From Deltaproteobacteria bacterium (lineage in GTDB: Bacteria; Desulfobacterota; Desulfuromonadia; Geobacterales; JAJYBI01), in contig JAJYBI010000004.1 in the NCBI GenBank assembly GCA_021779095.1, positions 111,784 to 174,032 of the forward strand: DNA of 62,249 nucleotides. The letters are read 5' to 3'. The position numbers and the translations under genes are program-made. This document shows, in pieces, positions 1 through 10,691 of this stretch; positions within the stretch are counted from its first letter, which is position 1, and every line of letters starts with the position of its first letter. Under the pieces are notes generated by a model. The model saw nothing but the letters and a program-made list of their open reading frames with translations, ran no database searches and was not told the DNA's origin.

Positions 1-276
1 TTTCAGAGCTTTGCCAAGATGGGAATCGTGAACTCCTACCGCGGCACGGGTGGGGGATTCACCCTGGCCCGGCACCCCGGCAAGATCACGCTGCGCGAGG
101 TGGTGGAGGCGGTGGAAGGGCCGATCATCCCCAACCGCTGCCTGATCGAGGGGGGTGGGTGCGACCGGCGCGGCAACCTGCCGTGCTGCGTGCATGAAGT
201 CTGGAAGGACGTGCAGGCGGGGGTCGTCAGGGTGCTGGACGGCGTCACTATAGAACAGCTGGCACAGAAGGGCTGA
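1..276 (+). CDS. Rrf2-family transcriptional regulator, C-terminal part
   Basis: The frame is open from the first base, so the N-terminal winged-helix half lies outside the window; 91 residues are visible. The family signature is clear: a GIV-S-RG-GGF-LAR wing followed by ITLREVVEAVEGP, then a cysteine cluster (C-x5-C-x6-CC spacing) where Rrf2 proteins such as IscR and NsrR bind an Fe-S cluster. It ends just before a palindrome and cydA. I infer that it senses redox state, oxygen or NO and controls cydAB; the ligand is unknown. Confidence 0.85.
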   Translation, partial: FQSFAKMGIVNSYRGTGGGFTLARHPGKITLREVVEAVEGPIIPNRCLIEGGGCDRRGNLPCCVHEVWKDVQAGVVRVLDGVTIEQLAQKG

Positions 277-278
277 AA

Positions 279-306
279 TTTTTTTGTCCGTATACAGGAC
301 AAAAAA
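279..306. promoter_or_regulatory. Inverted repeat between rrf2 and cydA, possible operator
   Basis: TTTTTTGTCC at 280-289 and GGACAAAAAA at 297-306 form perfect 10-bp arms around a 7-base spacer. The site starts just after the rrf2 stop codon and lies about 110 bases before cydA. It could be an Rrf2 operator or a bidirectional terminator; the flanking A and T tracts fit both. Confidence 0.5.
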
Positions 307-417
307 GGTCTTAATTAGAATGGTCGGCAAAGTGATTGCAATTCATGAAGGGCAATCCGGTTACACCGTTTCGTAACGGATCATTTCCCACCACTTCTCA
401 AAGGAGGAACCGCTGTA

Positions 418-1764
418 ATGGATGTCTTGACCTTGAGCAGGCTGCAGTTCGCAGTCACCGGTATGTTTCACTTCATCTTCGTTCCGCTGACCCTGGGGAT
501 CTCCATCCTGGTCGCGTACATGGAGACCCGCTACGTGCTTTCCGGGGACGAAACCTGGCTTAGGATGACGAAGTTCTGGGGGAAGCTGTTCCTCATCAAC
601 TTCGCCCTCGGCGTGGTGACGGGGATCACCATGGAGTTCCAGTTCGGCATGAACTGGGCCGAGTACTCCCGCTACGTGGGTGACATCTTCGGCGCCCCGC
701 TGGCGATCGAGGCGACGGTCGCTTTCTTCATGGAATCGGTGTTCATCGGGGTCTGGATCTTCGGCTGGAACAAGGTATCGAAGCGGCTCCACGCGATCTC
801 CATCTGGCTGGTGGCGATCGGCACCAACGTCTCCGCCCTCTGGATACTCCTGGCCAACGGCTGGATGCAGCACCCGGTGGGGTACGTCCTTCGGAACGGC
901 CGCGCCGAGATGACCGATTTCCTGGCGGTGGTGACCAACCCGATCGGCCTGATCAAATTCGCCCACCAGCTCGTCTCCGGTTACACGGTCGCCGCCTTCT
1001 TCATCATGGGGATCTCCGCGTACCACCTGCTGAAGGGGAACCAGCCGGCGTTCTTCAAACGTTCGTTCCGGGTGGGGGCGACCTTCGGCGTCGCTACGGC
1101 GTTCCTGGTGCTGGTGACCGGCGACTTCCACGCGGTGGAGGTGGCGCGGAACCAGCCGGCCAAGTTTGCCGCCATGGAATCGGTCTGGGAGACCCGGCAG
1201 GGGCTGGGGATGTACCTGCTTCTCTTCCCCGACGCCGCCAACCAGTGCAACTCGGTGGAGGCGCTCTGCGTGCCCAAGCTGGTGAGCATCCTGGCCTACC
1301 ACGACCCCGAGAGCACCATCAAGGGGCTCAAGGAGTACCTGCCGGCGGAACGGCCGCCGGTGCTGCCGGTCTTCCTGTCGTTTAGGGCCATGGCCGGTCT
1401 CGGCACGCTCTTCATCGGGCTCTCCCTGCTGGCGTTCTTGATGTCGCGGGGGGACAATATCGACCGGCGTCGCTGGTTCCTGCGGATCATGCTGTACGCC
1501 ATCCCGCTGCCGTACCTGGCGAACCAGTTCGGCTGGCTCGTGGCGGAGATCGGGCGGCAGCCCTGGATCGTCTACGGGGTGATGAAGACCTCCGACGCTG
1601 TGTCGAAATCCATCGACATGGCCCAGGTGGTGGGGTCGCTTGTCGGCTTCACGCTCTTGTACGGGTTCCTCGGCGTGGTGGATATCTATCTGCTGGCCAA
1701 GTACGCCCGCAAGGGACCCGACGAGGATGTTTCCGCAATGATCAAACCTGCTGGGGAGGTGTAG
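418..1764 (+). CDS. cydA: Cytochrome bd quinol oxidase subunit I
   Basis: Subunit I of the inner-membrane terminal oxidase that reduces O2 to water with electrons from quinol. The 448 residues hold multiple membrane segments. Probable haem ligands are His18 and His183, with Glu98 and Glu106 in the proton path and the GWLVAEIGRQPW block near residue 377. The Q-loop begins with QPAKFAAMESVWET and is short, as expected for a protein much smaller than E. coli CydA. The start is fixed by an AAAGGAGG site at about 399. cydB follows after one base, so the two are cotranscribed. In a metal-reducing anaerobe this would serve oxygen detoxification. Confidence 0.97.
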   Translation: MDVLTLSRLQFAVTGMFHFIFVPLTLGISILVAYMETRYVLSGDETWLRMTKFWGKLFLINFALGVVTGITMEFQFGMNWAEYSRYVGDIFGAPLAIEATVAFFMESVFIGVWIFGWNKVSKRLHAISIWLVAIGTNVSALWILLANGWMQHPVGYVLRNGRAEMTDFLAVVTNPIGLIKFAHQLVSGYTVAAFFIMGISAYHLLKGNQPAFFKRSFRVGATFGVATAFLVLVTGDFHAVEVARNQPAKFAAMESVWETRQGLGMYLLLFPDAANQCNSVEALCVPKLVSILAYHDPESTIKGLKEYLPAERPPVLPVFLSFRAMAGLGTLFIGLSLLAFLMSRGDNIDRRRWFLRIMLYAIPLPYLANQFGWLVAEIGRQPWIVYGVMKTSDAVSKSIDMAQVVGSLVGFTLLYGFLGVVDIYLLAKYARKGPDEDVSAMIKPAGEV

Positions 1765-1765
1765 G

Positions 1766-2794
1766 ATGGAATTTCAGATTATCTGGTTCGTACTGTGGGG
1801 TGTGCTCTGGTCGGTCTATTTCATGCTAGACGGCTTCGTCATGGGGAGCGGCATGCTCCACCATATCCTCGGGAAGAATGACGGCGAACGGCGGGTGATG
1901 ATCAACATCATCGGCCCGGTGTGGGACGGCAACGAGGTCTGGCTCATCACGGCGGGCGGCGCGACCTTCGCCGCGTTCCCCACCACCTACGCGCTCATGT
2001 TCAGCTACCTGTACACGCCACTCCTGCTCCTGCTCTTCGCCCTCATCGTGCGCGGCGTCTCCTACGAGTTCCGCGGCAAGGAGAACGGCGCCACCTGGAA
2101 GAAGGGGTGGGACCTGGCCATTGCCGTCTGCAACTTCCTGCCGGCGCTCCTCTTCGGGGTGGCGTTCGGCAATATCTTCCGCGGACTCCCCATGGACGGT
2201 GCCGGCTACCACGGCTCGCTCCTGTACCTCCTGAACCCCTACGGGCTCCTGACCGGCGTGCTGTTCGTCCTCCTGTTCGTGGTGCACGGCGCACTGTACG
2301 CCACGGTGAAGACGACCGGCGAGCTTTCCGCCCGTGCCCTCGGCGTGGCCAACAAGGTCTGGCCCGTTTTGACGGTGGTGGCCGTCGCCTTCCTGGCGTA
2401 CACCTATCCGGCTACCCGGCTGTACGACAACTTCCTGCAGCATCCGGTCTTCCTGGTCGCACCTCTGCTGGCCGTCGCCGCGCTCCTGGGGATCAGGGTC
2501 CTTACGGCGCAGCAGAAACCGCTGGCGGCGTTCGCCGCCTCCTGCATAACGATCCTCATGGTGGTGGCCACGGGGGTGATCGGGCTCTTCCCGAACCTGA
2601 TCCCGTCCAACATGGGGGCCGAGTTCAGCCTGACGGCGTTCAACTCCTCCTCCAGCCTCTACACCCTGAAGATCATGACCGTGGTGGCGGCGATCTTCGT
2701 CCCCATCGTCATCGTCTACAAGATCTGGGTCTACCGGGTGTTCCGGGCGAAGCTGACCATCGAGGACCTGGTGGGCAACAAGCACGCGTACTGA
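1766..2794 (+). CDS. cydB: Cytochrome bd quinol oxidase subunit II
   Basis: Membrane partner of CydA, 342 residues with about eight hydrophobic segments. It has typical family blocks such as VLWSVYFMLDGFVMGSGML at the N-terminus, GPVWDGNEVWLITAGGATFAAFP, and a C-terminal NSSSSLYTLKIMTVVA. It starts one base after the cydA stop, which implies translational coupling. A strong terminator follows at about 2821. No cydX-type small subunit is evident between cydB and the terminator. Confidence 0.96.
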   Translation: MEFQIIWFVLWGVLWSVYFMLDGFVMGSGMLHHILGKNDGERRVMINIIGPVWDGNEVWLITAGGATFAAFPTTYALMFSYLYTPLLLLLFALIVRGVSYEFRGKENGATWKKGWDLAIAVCNFLPALLFGVAFGNIFRGLPMDGAGYHGSLLYLLNPYGLLTGVLFVLLFVVHGALYATVKTTGELSARALGVANKVWPVLTVVAVAFLAYTYPATRLYDNFLQHPVFLVAPLLAVAALLGIRVLTAQQKPLAAFAASCITILMVVATGVIGLFPNLIPSNMGAEFSLTAFNSSSSLYTLKIMTVVAAIFVPIVIVYKIWVYRVFRAKLTIEDLVGNKHAY

Positions 2795-2820
2795 TCCGGA
2801 CGTACGTTTCGTGATGGGGG

Positions 2821-2867
2821 AAACCCCCGGACCGCATGAACTGTTGCGGCGCCGGGGGTTTTCTTTT
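2821..2867 (+). terminator. Terminator after cydAB
   Basis: AAACCCCCGG at 2821-2830 pairs perfectly with CCGGGGGTTT at 2852-2861, with an inner CCGC/GCGG pairing, followed by a T-rich tract. It separates cydAB from the next gene. Confidence 0.85.
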
Positions 2868-2903
2868 ATGATCCGGCCAGACGGCGTGCTAAGGAGGAGA
2901 GCC

Positions 2904-3830
2904 ATGACGATTGCGGTGGTGGGGGCGGGGGCGCTGGGGCTCTACTACGGCGCGCTGCTGCAGCGGGCGGGGAGCAACGTGCGGTTCCTGTTGCGCAGGG
3001 ATTACGAGGCGATCGCGGCCCACGGGCTGCAGGTATATTCCACCGGCGGCGATTTCCACCTGCCGACGGTGTCCGGCGCCCGGACCCCGGAGGAGATCGG
3101 GCCGGTGGACCTGGTCCTGGTGGGGCTCAAGACCTTCGCCAACGACCGCTTCGCCGAGCTTATCACGCCGCTTCTGCACGGGACGACGGTCATCCTCACC
3201 CTGCAGAACGGCCTCGGCAACGAGGAGGCGCTCGCGGAGCTGTTTGGCGCGGACCGGGTCATGGGCGGGGTCGCCTACCTCTGCGCCAACCGGGGGGAGC
3301 CGGGGTGCGTGCGCCACCTGGGGAAGGGGCGCGTGCTGCTGGGGGAGTATGGCTCGTCTGATACGACGCGTCCGGAGCGGATCGCCGAGCTTTTCCGTGC
3401 GGCCGGTATCGACTGCCGGGCGGTGAACGACCTCTCCCGCGCCCGGTGGGAGAAGCTCGTCTGGAACATCCCGTTCAACGGTCTCTCCGCCCTGACCCGC
3501 TGCCCCGTGGACCGCCTGCTGGCGACGGAGGAGGGACGGACTCTCGTCCGGGAGATCATGCTGGAGGTGATCGCCGCGGCCAACGCCCAGCAGCTGAGCC
3601 GGCCGATTCCGGATACCTATGCCGACGATATGCTCCGGTTCTCCGCCAGCATGGGGCCGTACCGGCCGTCCATGCTCATCGACCGGGAGGAGGGGCGGCC
3701 GCTGGAACTGGCATCCATCTTCGACCGTCCCATCGAACGTGGTAGGCAGCGTGGGGTGCCGATGCCGCGTACCGCCATGCTCGCCACCTGTCTGCACCTG
3801 ATGACCGGACAGGCACCCCAAGACGCGTAA
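2904..3830 (+). CDS. 2-dehydropantoate 2-reductase (ketopantoate reductase) family
   Basis: Predicted NADPH-dependent reductase that converts 2-dehydropantoate to pantoate in CoA synthesis. The 308-residue protein opens with the Rossmann motif VVGAGALGLYYG, has LQNGLGNEE in the middle, and carries the catalytic-lysine region ARWEKLVWNIPFN followed by the Glu-containing REEGRPLE segment. The start at 2904 is chosen because AAGGAGGAG sits just upstream; the open frame also runs up to 2811 through the cyd terminator. It appears to be monocistronic. ApbA/PanE paralogues are common, so the exact substrate is uncertain. Confidence 0.85.
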   Translation: MTIAVVGAGALGLYYGALLQRAGSNVRFLLRRDYEAIAAHGLQVYSTGGDFHLPTVSGARTPEEIGPVDLVLVGLKTFANDRFAELITPLLHGTTVILTLQNGLGNEEALAELFGADRVMGGVAYLCANRGEPGCVRHLGKGRVLLGEYGSSDTTRPERIAELFRAAGIDCRAVNDLSRARWEKLVWNIPFNGLSALTRCPVDRLLATEEGRTLVREIMLEVIAAANAQQLSRPIPDTYADDMLRFSASMGPYRPSMLIDREEGRPLELASIFDRPIERGRQRGVPMPRTAMLATCLHLMTGQAPQDA

Positions 3831-4045
3831 CGTATTTTCCGGGACTGCCGCCGGCATAGAAAGCACTACACGGCAAGTAATCACGCATCACCGCAACGAC
3901 GCCACGAAATCAAGGTATTGGATTTCAAAGACTATCCCCCGGCAGGTGAACGGCGCATGTTTTATACGTTGCGTTCGCCGCTTAAGGACGCATACTTTTG
4001 GTCCGGCGTTGCGTGAGATAGATTTCTTGTTTCCGGTGAAGAACG

Positions 4046-4077
4046 AAAAAAGGAGCCTCCATGCGGAGGCTCCTTTT
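4046..4077. terminator. Bidirectional terminator between panE-like gene and glnN
   Basis: AGGAGCCTCC at 4051-4060 and GGAGGCTCCT at 4065-4074 form a perfect 10-bp stem with a four-base loop. An A tract lies on the left and a T tract on the right, so it can stop transcripts from both convergent genes. The bases between 3831 and 4045 hold nothing else that I recognise. Confidence 0.85.
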
Positions 4078-4105
4078 CTTTGTGCATACTGCGGGTGACC
4101 GGGGA

Positions 4106-6193
<2,088 letters not shown>

Positions 6194-6228
6194 GTACAGC
6201 CTCCTTTTTAGACAGCGTTGTGTAAAAA

Positions 6229-6245
6229 GTAAGCAAAATGCTTAC
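6229..6245. promoter_or_regulatory. GTAAGCA palindrome upstream of glnN, with related half-sites
   Basis: GTAAGCA at 6229-6235 and TGCTTAC at 6239-6245 form perfect 7-bp arms. The half-site GTAAGCA recurs at 6458-6464 and 6531-6537 in the same divergent glnN/glnB region. This suggests a shared operator for an unidentified nitrogen regulator. The rest of the 458-base interval shows no convincing gene. Confidence 0.45.
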
Positions 6246-6570
6246 CCGTTGTAACGTCATTTCCACCGTTTAACGGCACAGTGTGATAAAACTGCATAAT
6301 CAAAGCAAGATAGATGCCAGTCTTTTGGCGAGGGTGGATTGTTGCAGCTGGAGTTTACATTGTCAAGAGAGCTGTTCTTGGTTGATGACTTTTTCGTTGG
6401 TGCGGTGTTTTCGGCGGGGCCTTCGTGCTCACAGAGAAACGTGTCGGGTCCGGGGTGGTAAGCATTTATACGGGCTCGTTGTGTCGATGATGCGCAGTGC
6501 CGAACGGGATATGATTGTATGCCTGTAAGGGTAAGCAGTGTTGCGGGTGACGGTTGTCTCGATCGATGAC

Positions 6571-6586
6571 TGGCGCCAGTTTTGCT
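6571..6586 (+). promoter_or_regulatory. Sigma-54-type promoter of glnB-glnA
   Basis: TGGCGCC, four bases, then TTGCT reproduces the RpoN consensus TGGCACG-N4-TTGCW with exact -24/-12 spacing. The predicted transcript would start near 6597, about 55 bases before glnB. RpoN control of glnB-glnA is well established in proteobacteria and fits the position. Confidence 0.75.
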
Positions 6587-6645
6587 CTTGCATTTAGTCC
6601 TCAATGCACTATAATCCATACTTCTTAACTCAGCTCAGGGGGTGA

Positions 6646-6990
<345 letters not shown>

Positions 6991-7039
6991 GCAGACTGTA
7001 TCCTGTTTAATTATTTATCAATTTGAAAGGAGATTGTAG

Positions 7040-8452
7040 ATGACACCGAAACAAGTGGTTGAGTTTGCCAAAGAAAATGGCGCGGTAATGGTCGACTTCA
7101 AGTTCATGGACTTCGTCGGCATCTGGCAGCACTTCACCACGCCGATCAGCGAGTTCGGCGAGGATATCTTCGAGGACGGCCTCGGCTTCGACGGTTCCTC
7201 CATCCGCGGTTGGCAGCCGATCCACGCGTCCGACATGATCATCATCCCGGACCCGACCACCGCCAAGATGGACCCGTTCACCGCACTGCCGACCCTCTCC
7301 CTCATCTGCAACATCTTCGATCCGATCACCAAGGAAGGCTACAGCCGCGACCCGCGCAACATCGCCCTCAAGGCCGAAGCGTACCTTAAGTCCTCCGGCA
7401 TCGGCGACACCGCCTTCTTCGGTCCGGAGGCCGAGTTCTTCATTTTCGACGACGTCCGTTTCGACTCCTCCGCCAACCAGTCCTTCTACGTGGTCGACTC
7501 CGTGGAAGGTGCCTGGAACACCGGCCGCGAAGAGTTCCCCAACCTGGGGTACAAGCCGCGCCACAAGGAAGGGTACTTCCCGGTAGCTCCGACCGACTCC
7601 CAGAACGACCTCAGGAACGAGATGGTCATGGAGATGCAGAAGGTCGGGATCACGGTCGAGTGTCAGCACCACGAGGTAGCCACCGGTGGCCAGGCGGAAA
7701 TCGACATGCGCTTCGACGCGCTGGTCAAGATGGCCGACAAGCTGCAGTGGTTCAAGTACATCATCAAGAACGTCGCCTATCGCAACGGCAAGACCGTCAC
7801 CTTCATGCCGAAGCCGCTCTACGGCGACAACGGTTCCGGGATGCACTGCCACCAGTCCATCTGGAGGGACGGCCAGAACCTGTTTGCCGGCGACAAGTAC
7901 GGCGGGCTCTCCCTGATCGCCCTCTGGTACATCGGCGGGATCATCAAACACGCCAAGGCGCTGTGCGCCTTCACCAACCCGACCACCAACTCCTACAAGC
8001 GTCTGGTACCGGGCTTCGAAGCGCCGGTGAACATGGCGTACTCCAGCCGTAACCGTTCCGCATCGCTCCGTATCCCGATGTTTTCCTCCAACCCGAAGGC
8101 CAAAAGGATCGAGTACCGCACACCCGACCCGTCCTGCAACGGTTATCTCGCCTTTGCCGCCATGCTGATGGCCGGCCTCGATGGCATCGAGAACAAGATC
8201 GATCCGGGCCAGCCGCTGGACAAGGACATCTACGGCCTGTCCCCCGAAGAGCTGAAGGACATTCCTTCCGCACCGGGGAGCCTGGAAGAGGCGCTCAAGT
8301 GCCTCGAAGAAGACCACGAGTTCCTCCTCAAGGGGGACGTCTTCACCATCGACGTGATCGAAAAGTGGATCGAGTACAAGACCGAAGCGGAGGTCAACCC
8401 GGTCCGCATGCGTCCGGTACCGCTGGAGTTCGCCCTGTACTACGACATCTGA
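7040..8452 (+). CDS. glnA: Glutamine synthetase type I
   Basis: Main ammonia-assimilating enzyme, a dodecamer. The 470 residues contain the [11 protein letters not shown]-terminal block, the PEAEFF metal-binding motif, [10 protein letters not shown], and the adenylylation loop [11 protein letters not shown] near residue 397, so adenylyltransferase control is likely (GSI-beta type). An AAAGGAGA ribosome site lies upstream. It forms an operon with glnB behind a sigma-54-type promoter and ends at a strong terminator. Confidence 0.97.
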   Translation: MTPKQVVEFAKENGAVMVDFKFMDFVGIWQHFTTPISEFGEDIFEDGLGFDGSSIRGWQPIHASDMIIIPDPTTAKMDPFTALPTLSLICNIFDPITKEGYSRDPRNIALKAEAYLKSSGIGDTAFFGPEAEFFIFDDVRFDSSANQSFYVVDSVEGAWNTGREEFPNLGYKPRHKEGYFPVAPTDSQNDLRNEMVMEMQKVGITVECQHHEVATGGQAEIDMRFDALVKMADKLQWFKYIIKNVAYRNGKTVTFMPKPLYGDNGSGMHCHQSIWRDGQNLFAGDKYGGLSLIALWYIGGIIKHAKALCAFTNPTTNSYKRLVPGFEAPVNMAYSSRNRSASLRIPMFSSNPKAKRIEYRTPDPSCNGYLAFAAMLMAGLDGIENKIDPGQPLDKDIYGLSPEELKDIPSAPGSLEEALKCLEEDHEFLLKGDVFTIDVIEKWIEYKTEAEVNPVRMRPVPLEFALYYDI

Positions 8453-8480
8453 TCGCTTCAACGAACTGCGTTACACCGAA

Positions 8481-8509
8481 AGGCGGGGGATCTTCCCCCG
8501 CCTTTTTTT
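8481..8509 (+). terminator. Terminator after glnA
   Basis: AGGCGGGGGA at 8481-8490 pairs with TCCCCCGCCT at 8494-8503 over a three-base loop and is followed by seven T residues. Confidence 0.9.
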
Positions 8510-8541
8510 ATTGTGCGCCCGGCAGGGCGCGCGTGGCGAAA

Positions 8542-8638
8542 GCCCCAACGAATCAGCCGTGGCAGCTGATTCGTGACTTCCTGCCCGATGCCGCGCTTCG
8601 ACGCCGATGCGGAGTACCTCCACGTTTCCGGTTGGGGC
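8542..8638. repeat. Nested inverted repeats, REP-like intergenic structure
   Basis: ACGAATCAGC at 8548-8557 pairs perfectly with GCTGATTCGT at 8565-8574. An outer pair, GCCCCAAC at 8542-8549 and GTTGGGGC at 8631-8638, could close the region. No gene is evident. It could be a short interspersed repeat or a structured RNA; copy number elsewhere is unknown. Confidence 0.4.
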
Positions 8639-8692
8639 AATTTGTCGCGTAAACGAAAATTAACTGGACGAGACGGCGGGGAGTTGTTATTA

Positions 8693-8712
8693 CGGAATGA
8701 ACGTTCATTCCG
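8693..8712. promoter_or_regulatory. TetR operator, copy 1
   Basis: A perfect 20-bp palindrome centred on AACGTT, with the core GAATGAACGTTCATTC. It lies 18 bases before the tetR start. The same 16-base core returns at 9354-9369 ahead of the pump genes, the classic layout for autoregulation plus control of the target operon. Confidence 0.85.
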
Positions 8713-8730
8713 GACGTAGGGGGGATATGC

Positions 8731-9306
8731 GTGGTGAAACCGGACAAGCGTGCGGAGATCGCCCAGGCCGCCCTCGACCTCATCGCCGAACAGGGATTCC
8801 ATGGTGCCCCCATGGCGCTGATCGCCGAGCGGGCAGGGGTGGGGGCCGGCACGATCTACCGCTATTTCGAAAACAAGGACGTGCTCATCACCGAGCTGTA
8901 CCGCGAGGTCGAGGAGCGGCTCTACGCCGTGCTCCTGGATGGCTATGCGACCGATAGACCGATCCGGGAGCGTTTTCTTCACCTGGGGACGGCGCTTCTG
9001 CGTTTTTTCATCGGGGCTCCCCTCGACTTCCGCTATCTGGAACAGTTTCACAACTCCCCCTATGGCGCGGCCTTTCGCCGGGACAAGATCCTGGGGAACA
9101 AGGGGGGGTGCAACACCTTCCGTGAACTGTTCGAGGAGGGGGTTGCCCGGCAGGTGGTGAAGGATCTGCCGCTGGTGGTCCTCTTTGCGCTCGCCTTCGG
9201 TCCGCTCCTGACCGTGGCCCGGGATCATATCCTCAACTTCGTCGAACTGGACGAGGACCTGATCGCCCGCACCGCCGAGGCCTGCTGGGATTGCGTCAAG
9301 AGGTAG
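8731..9306 (+). CDS. TetR/AcrR-family transcriptional repressor
   Basis: A 191-residue regulator with the N-terminal helix-turn-helix AGVGAGTIYRYFENKDVLI (about residues 37-55) and a divergent ligand-binding C-terminal half. It starts at GTG 8731 (GTG 8734 is equally possible) behind AGGGGGG. It is flanked by two copies of a perfect palindrome and precedes an RND efflux operon, so I infer that it represses itself and the pump until a toxic ligand binds. Confidence 0.92.
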   Translation: MVKPDKRAEIAQAALDLIAEQGFHGAPMALIAERAGVGAGTIYRYFENKDVLITELYREVEERLYAVLLDGYATDRPIRERFLHLGTALLRFFIGAPLDFRYLEQFHNSPYGAAFRRDKILGNKGGCNTFRELFEEGVARQVVKDLPLVVLFALAFGPLLTVARDHILNFVELDEDLIARTAEACWDCVKR

Positions 9307-9353
9307 TAACCGCGGCGCGGATGCGGGAGCGTCGCGCTGCCGAGGATCAACAG

Positions 9354-9369
9354 GAATGAACGTTCATTC
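9354..9369. promoter_or_regulatory. TetR operator, copy 2
   Basis: The 16-bp perfect palindrome GAATGAACGTTCATTC, identical to the core at 8694-8711, lies 58 bases before the adaptor gene of the pump. It probably overlaps the operon promoter. Confidence 0.85.
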
Positions 9370-9427
9370 GCCATGACGGGTACCCCGATGGCGGCATGAC
9401 GGGATCTATTTACGATGTGAGGTGACC

Positions 9428-10615
9428 ATGTACATCAACAGCAGAGCGAAACTGACCGTTGCCGCGGGGCTCGTGGCGGCGTTACTGGCCATGACCGGGT
9501 GCGGCAAGAAGAGTGGCGGCGCCCCGCCTTCCAGCGGTCCTCCCGAAGTGGGGGTGATGACCGTGACGCCGGAGCGTGTCGCCCTGACGACCGAGCTTCC
9601 CGGCCGCACATCCCCCTACCTGATCGCCGAGGTACGCCCCCAGGTGAGCGGCATCATCCAGAAGCGCCTCTTCACCGAGGGAACCGACGTGAAGGCGGGG
9701 GAGGTGCTCTACCAGATCGATCCCGCACCGTATCAGGCGGCGCTTGCCAGTGCGAAGGCGGCCGAGGCACGGGCGAAGGCATCCCTCGCCACGGTGCGCC
9801 TGAAGGCGGAGCGGTACCGTGATCTGGTGAAGATCAAGGCGGTGAGCCAGCAGGATAACGACGACGCCCAGGCCGCCCTTCAGCAGGCCGAGGCCGATGT
9901 CGCGGCGGCAAAGGCCGCGGTGGAAACCGCCCGGATCAATCTCGCCTATACCCGGGTGACCTCCCCCATTTCCGGCTGGATCGGCCGCTCCGCCGTGACC
10001 GTCGGGGCGCTGGTGACCGCCAACCAGGCCGCACCGCTTGCCACGGTCCAGCAGCTGAGCATCATCTACGTGGATGTAGTCCAGTCCAGCGCGGAAATCC
10101 TGAGGCTGAAACGGAGCCTGGCCAGCGGCCTCCTGAAACACGACGGCGCCGCCCAGGCGCGGGTCCGGTTGCTGCTGGAGGACGGCAGCCCCTATCCGCA
10201 AACGGGAACGCTGAAGTTCTCCGAGGTGACCGTGGACCAGAGCACCGGCTCCGTCACCCTGCGGGCCATCTTCCCCAATCCGAAGCATCTGCTCCTGCCC
10301 GGCATGTTCGTGCGCGCCGTCGTGGAGGAGGGGGTGAACGAACATGCGATCCTGATCCCCCAGCGTGGCGTTTCCCGGGACCAGAAGGGAGAGGCGACGG
10401 TCATGCTGGTGGGGGCGGACGGCAAGGTGGAACCGCGGACCATCACGGTGGACCGTACCGTCGGCGACAACTGGCTCGTGAGCGACGGCCTGAAGCCGGG
10501 CGACCGGGTCATTCTGGAAGGGTTCCAGCGTGCACGTCCGGGTACGCTGGTGAAGGCGGTGCCGTTCGGTGCCGCTCCGGAGGCCGCGCCGGCACCGGCG
10601 GTGAAGAAATCATAA
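9428..10615 (+). CDS. RND efflux periplasmic adaptor (AcrA/MexA type), lipoprotein
   Basis: Periplasmic membrane-fusion subunit linking the inner-membrane pump to the outer-membrane channel. The 395-residue protein has a lipoprotein signal ending LLAMTGC, so Cys25 would be lipidated. It then shows the barrel-lipoyl segment EVRPQVSGIIQKRLFTEG, an Ala/Glu-rich coiled-coil hairpin (about residues 105-165) and a C-terminal beta-barrel. ATG 9428 is chosen because GAGGTG lies just upstream; a GTG two codons earlier is also open. It is the first gene of the pump operon. Confidence 0.93.
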   Translation: MYINSRAKLTVAAGLVAALLAMTGCGKKSGGAPPSSGPPEVGVMTVTPERVALTTELPGRTSPYLIAEVRPQVSGIIQKRLFTEGTDVKAGEVLYQIDPAPYQAALASAKAAEARAKASLATVRLKAERYRDLVKIKAVSQQDNDDAQAALQQAEADVAAAKAAVETARINLAYTRVTSPISGWIGRSAVTVGALVTANQAAPLATVQQLSIIYVDVVQSSAEILRLKRSLASGLLKHDGAAQARVRLLLEDGSPYPQTGTLKFSEVTVDQSTGSVTLRAIFPNPKHLLLPGMFVRAVVEEGVNEHAILIPQRGVSRDQKGEATVMLVGADGKVEPRTITVDRTVGDNWLVSDGLKPGDRVILEGFQRARPGTLVKAVPFGAAPEAAPAPAVKKS

Positions 10616-10625
10616 GTCCTGTTGG

Positions 10626-10671
10626 TCTTATTGGTCCCATAAGACATACAGGGCTTATGGGACCAATAGGA
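10626..10671. repeat. 18-bp hairpin between adaptor and pump genes
   Basis: The arms at 10626-10643 and 10654-10671 match over 18 bases with one wobble and a 10-base loop; both contain ATTGGTCCCATAAG or its complement. It has no T tract, so it is probably an interspersed palindrome that stabilises or processes the mRNA between subunits rather than a terminator. Confidence 0.7.
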
Positions 10672-10691
10672 CACTATTTTGAGGAGCATCC

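Noticed and set aside
6257..6619. 120-codon frame in the glnN-glnB gap
   Set aside because: Overlaps the sigma-54-type promoter, has no recognisable motif and poor start; treated as non-coding.
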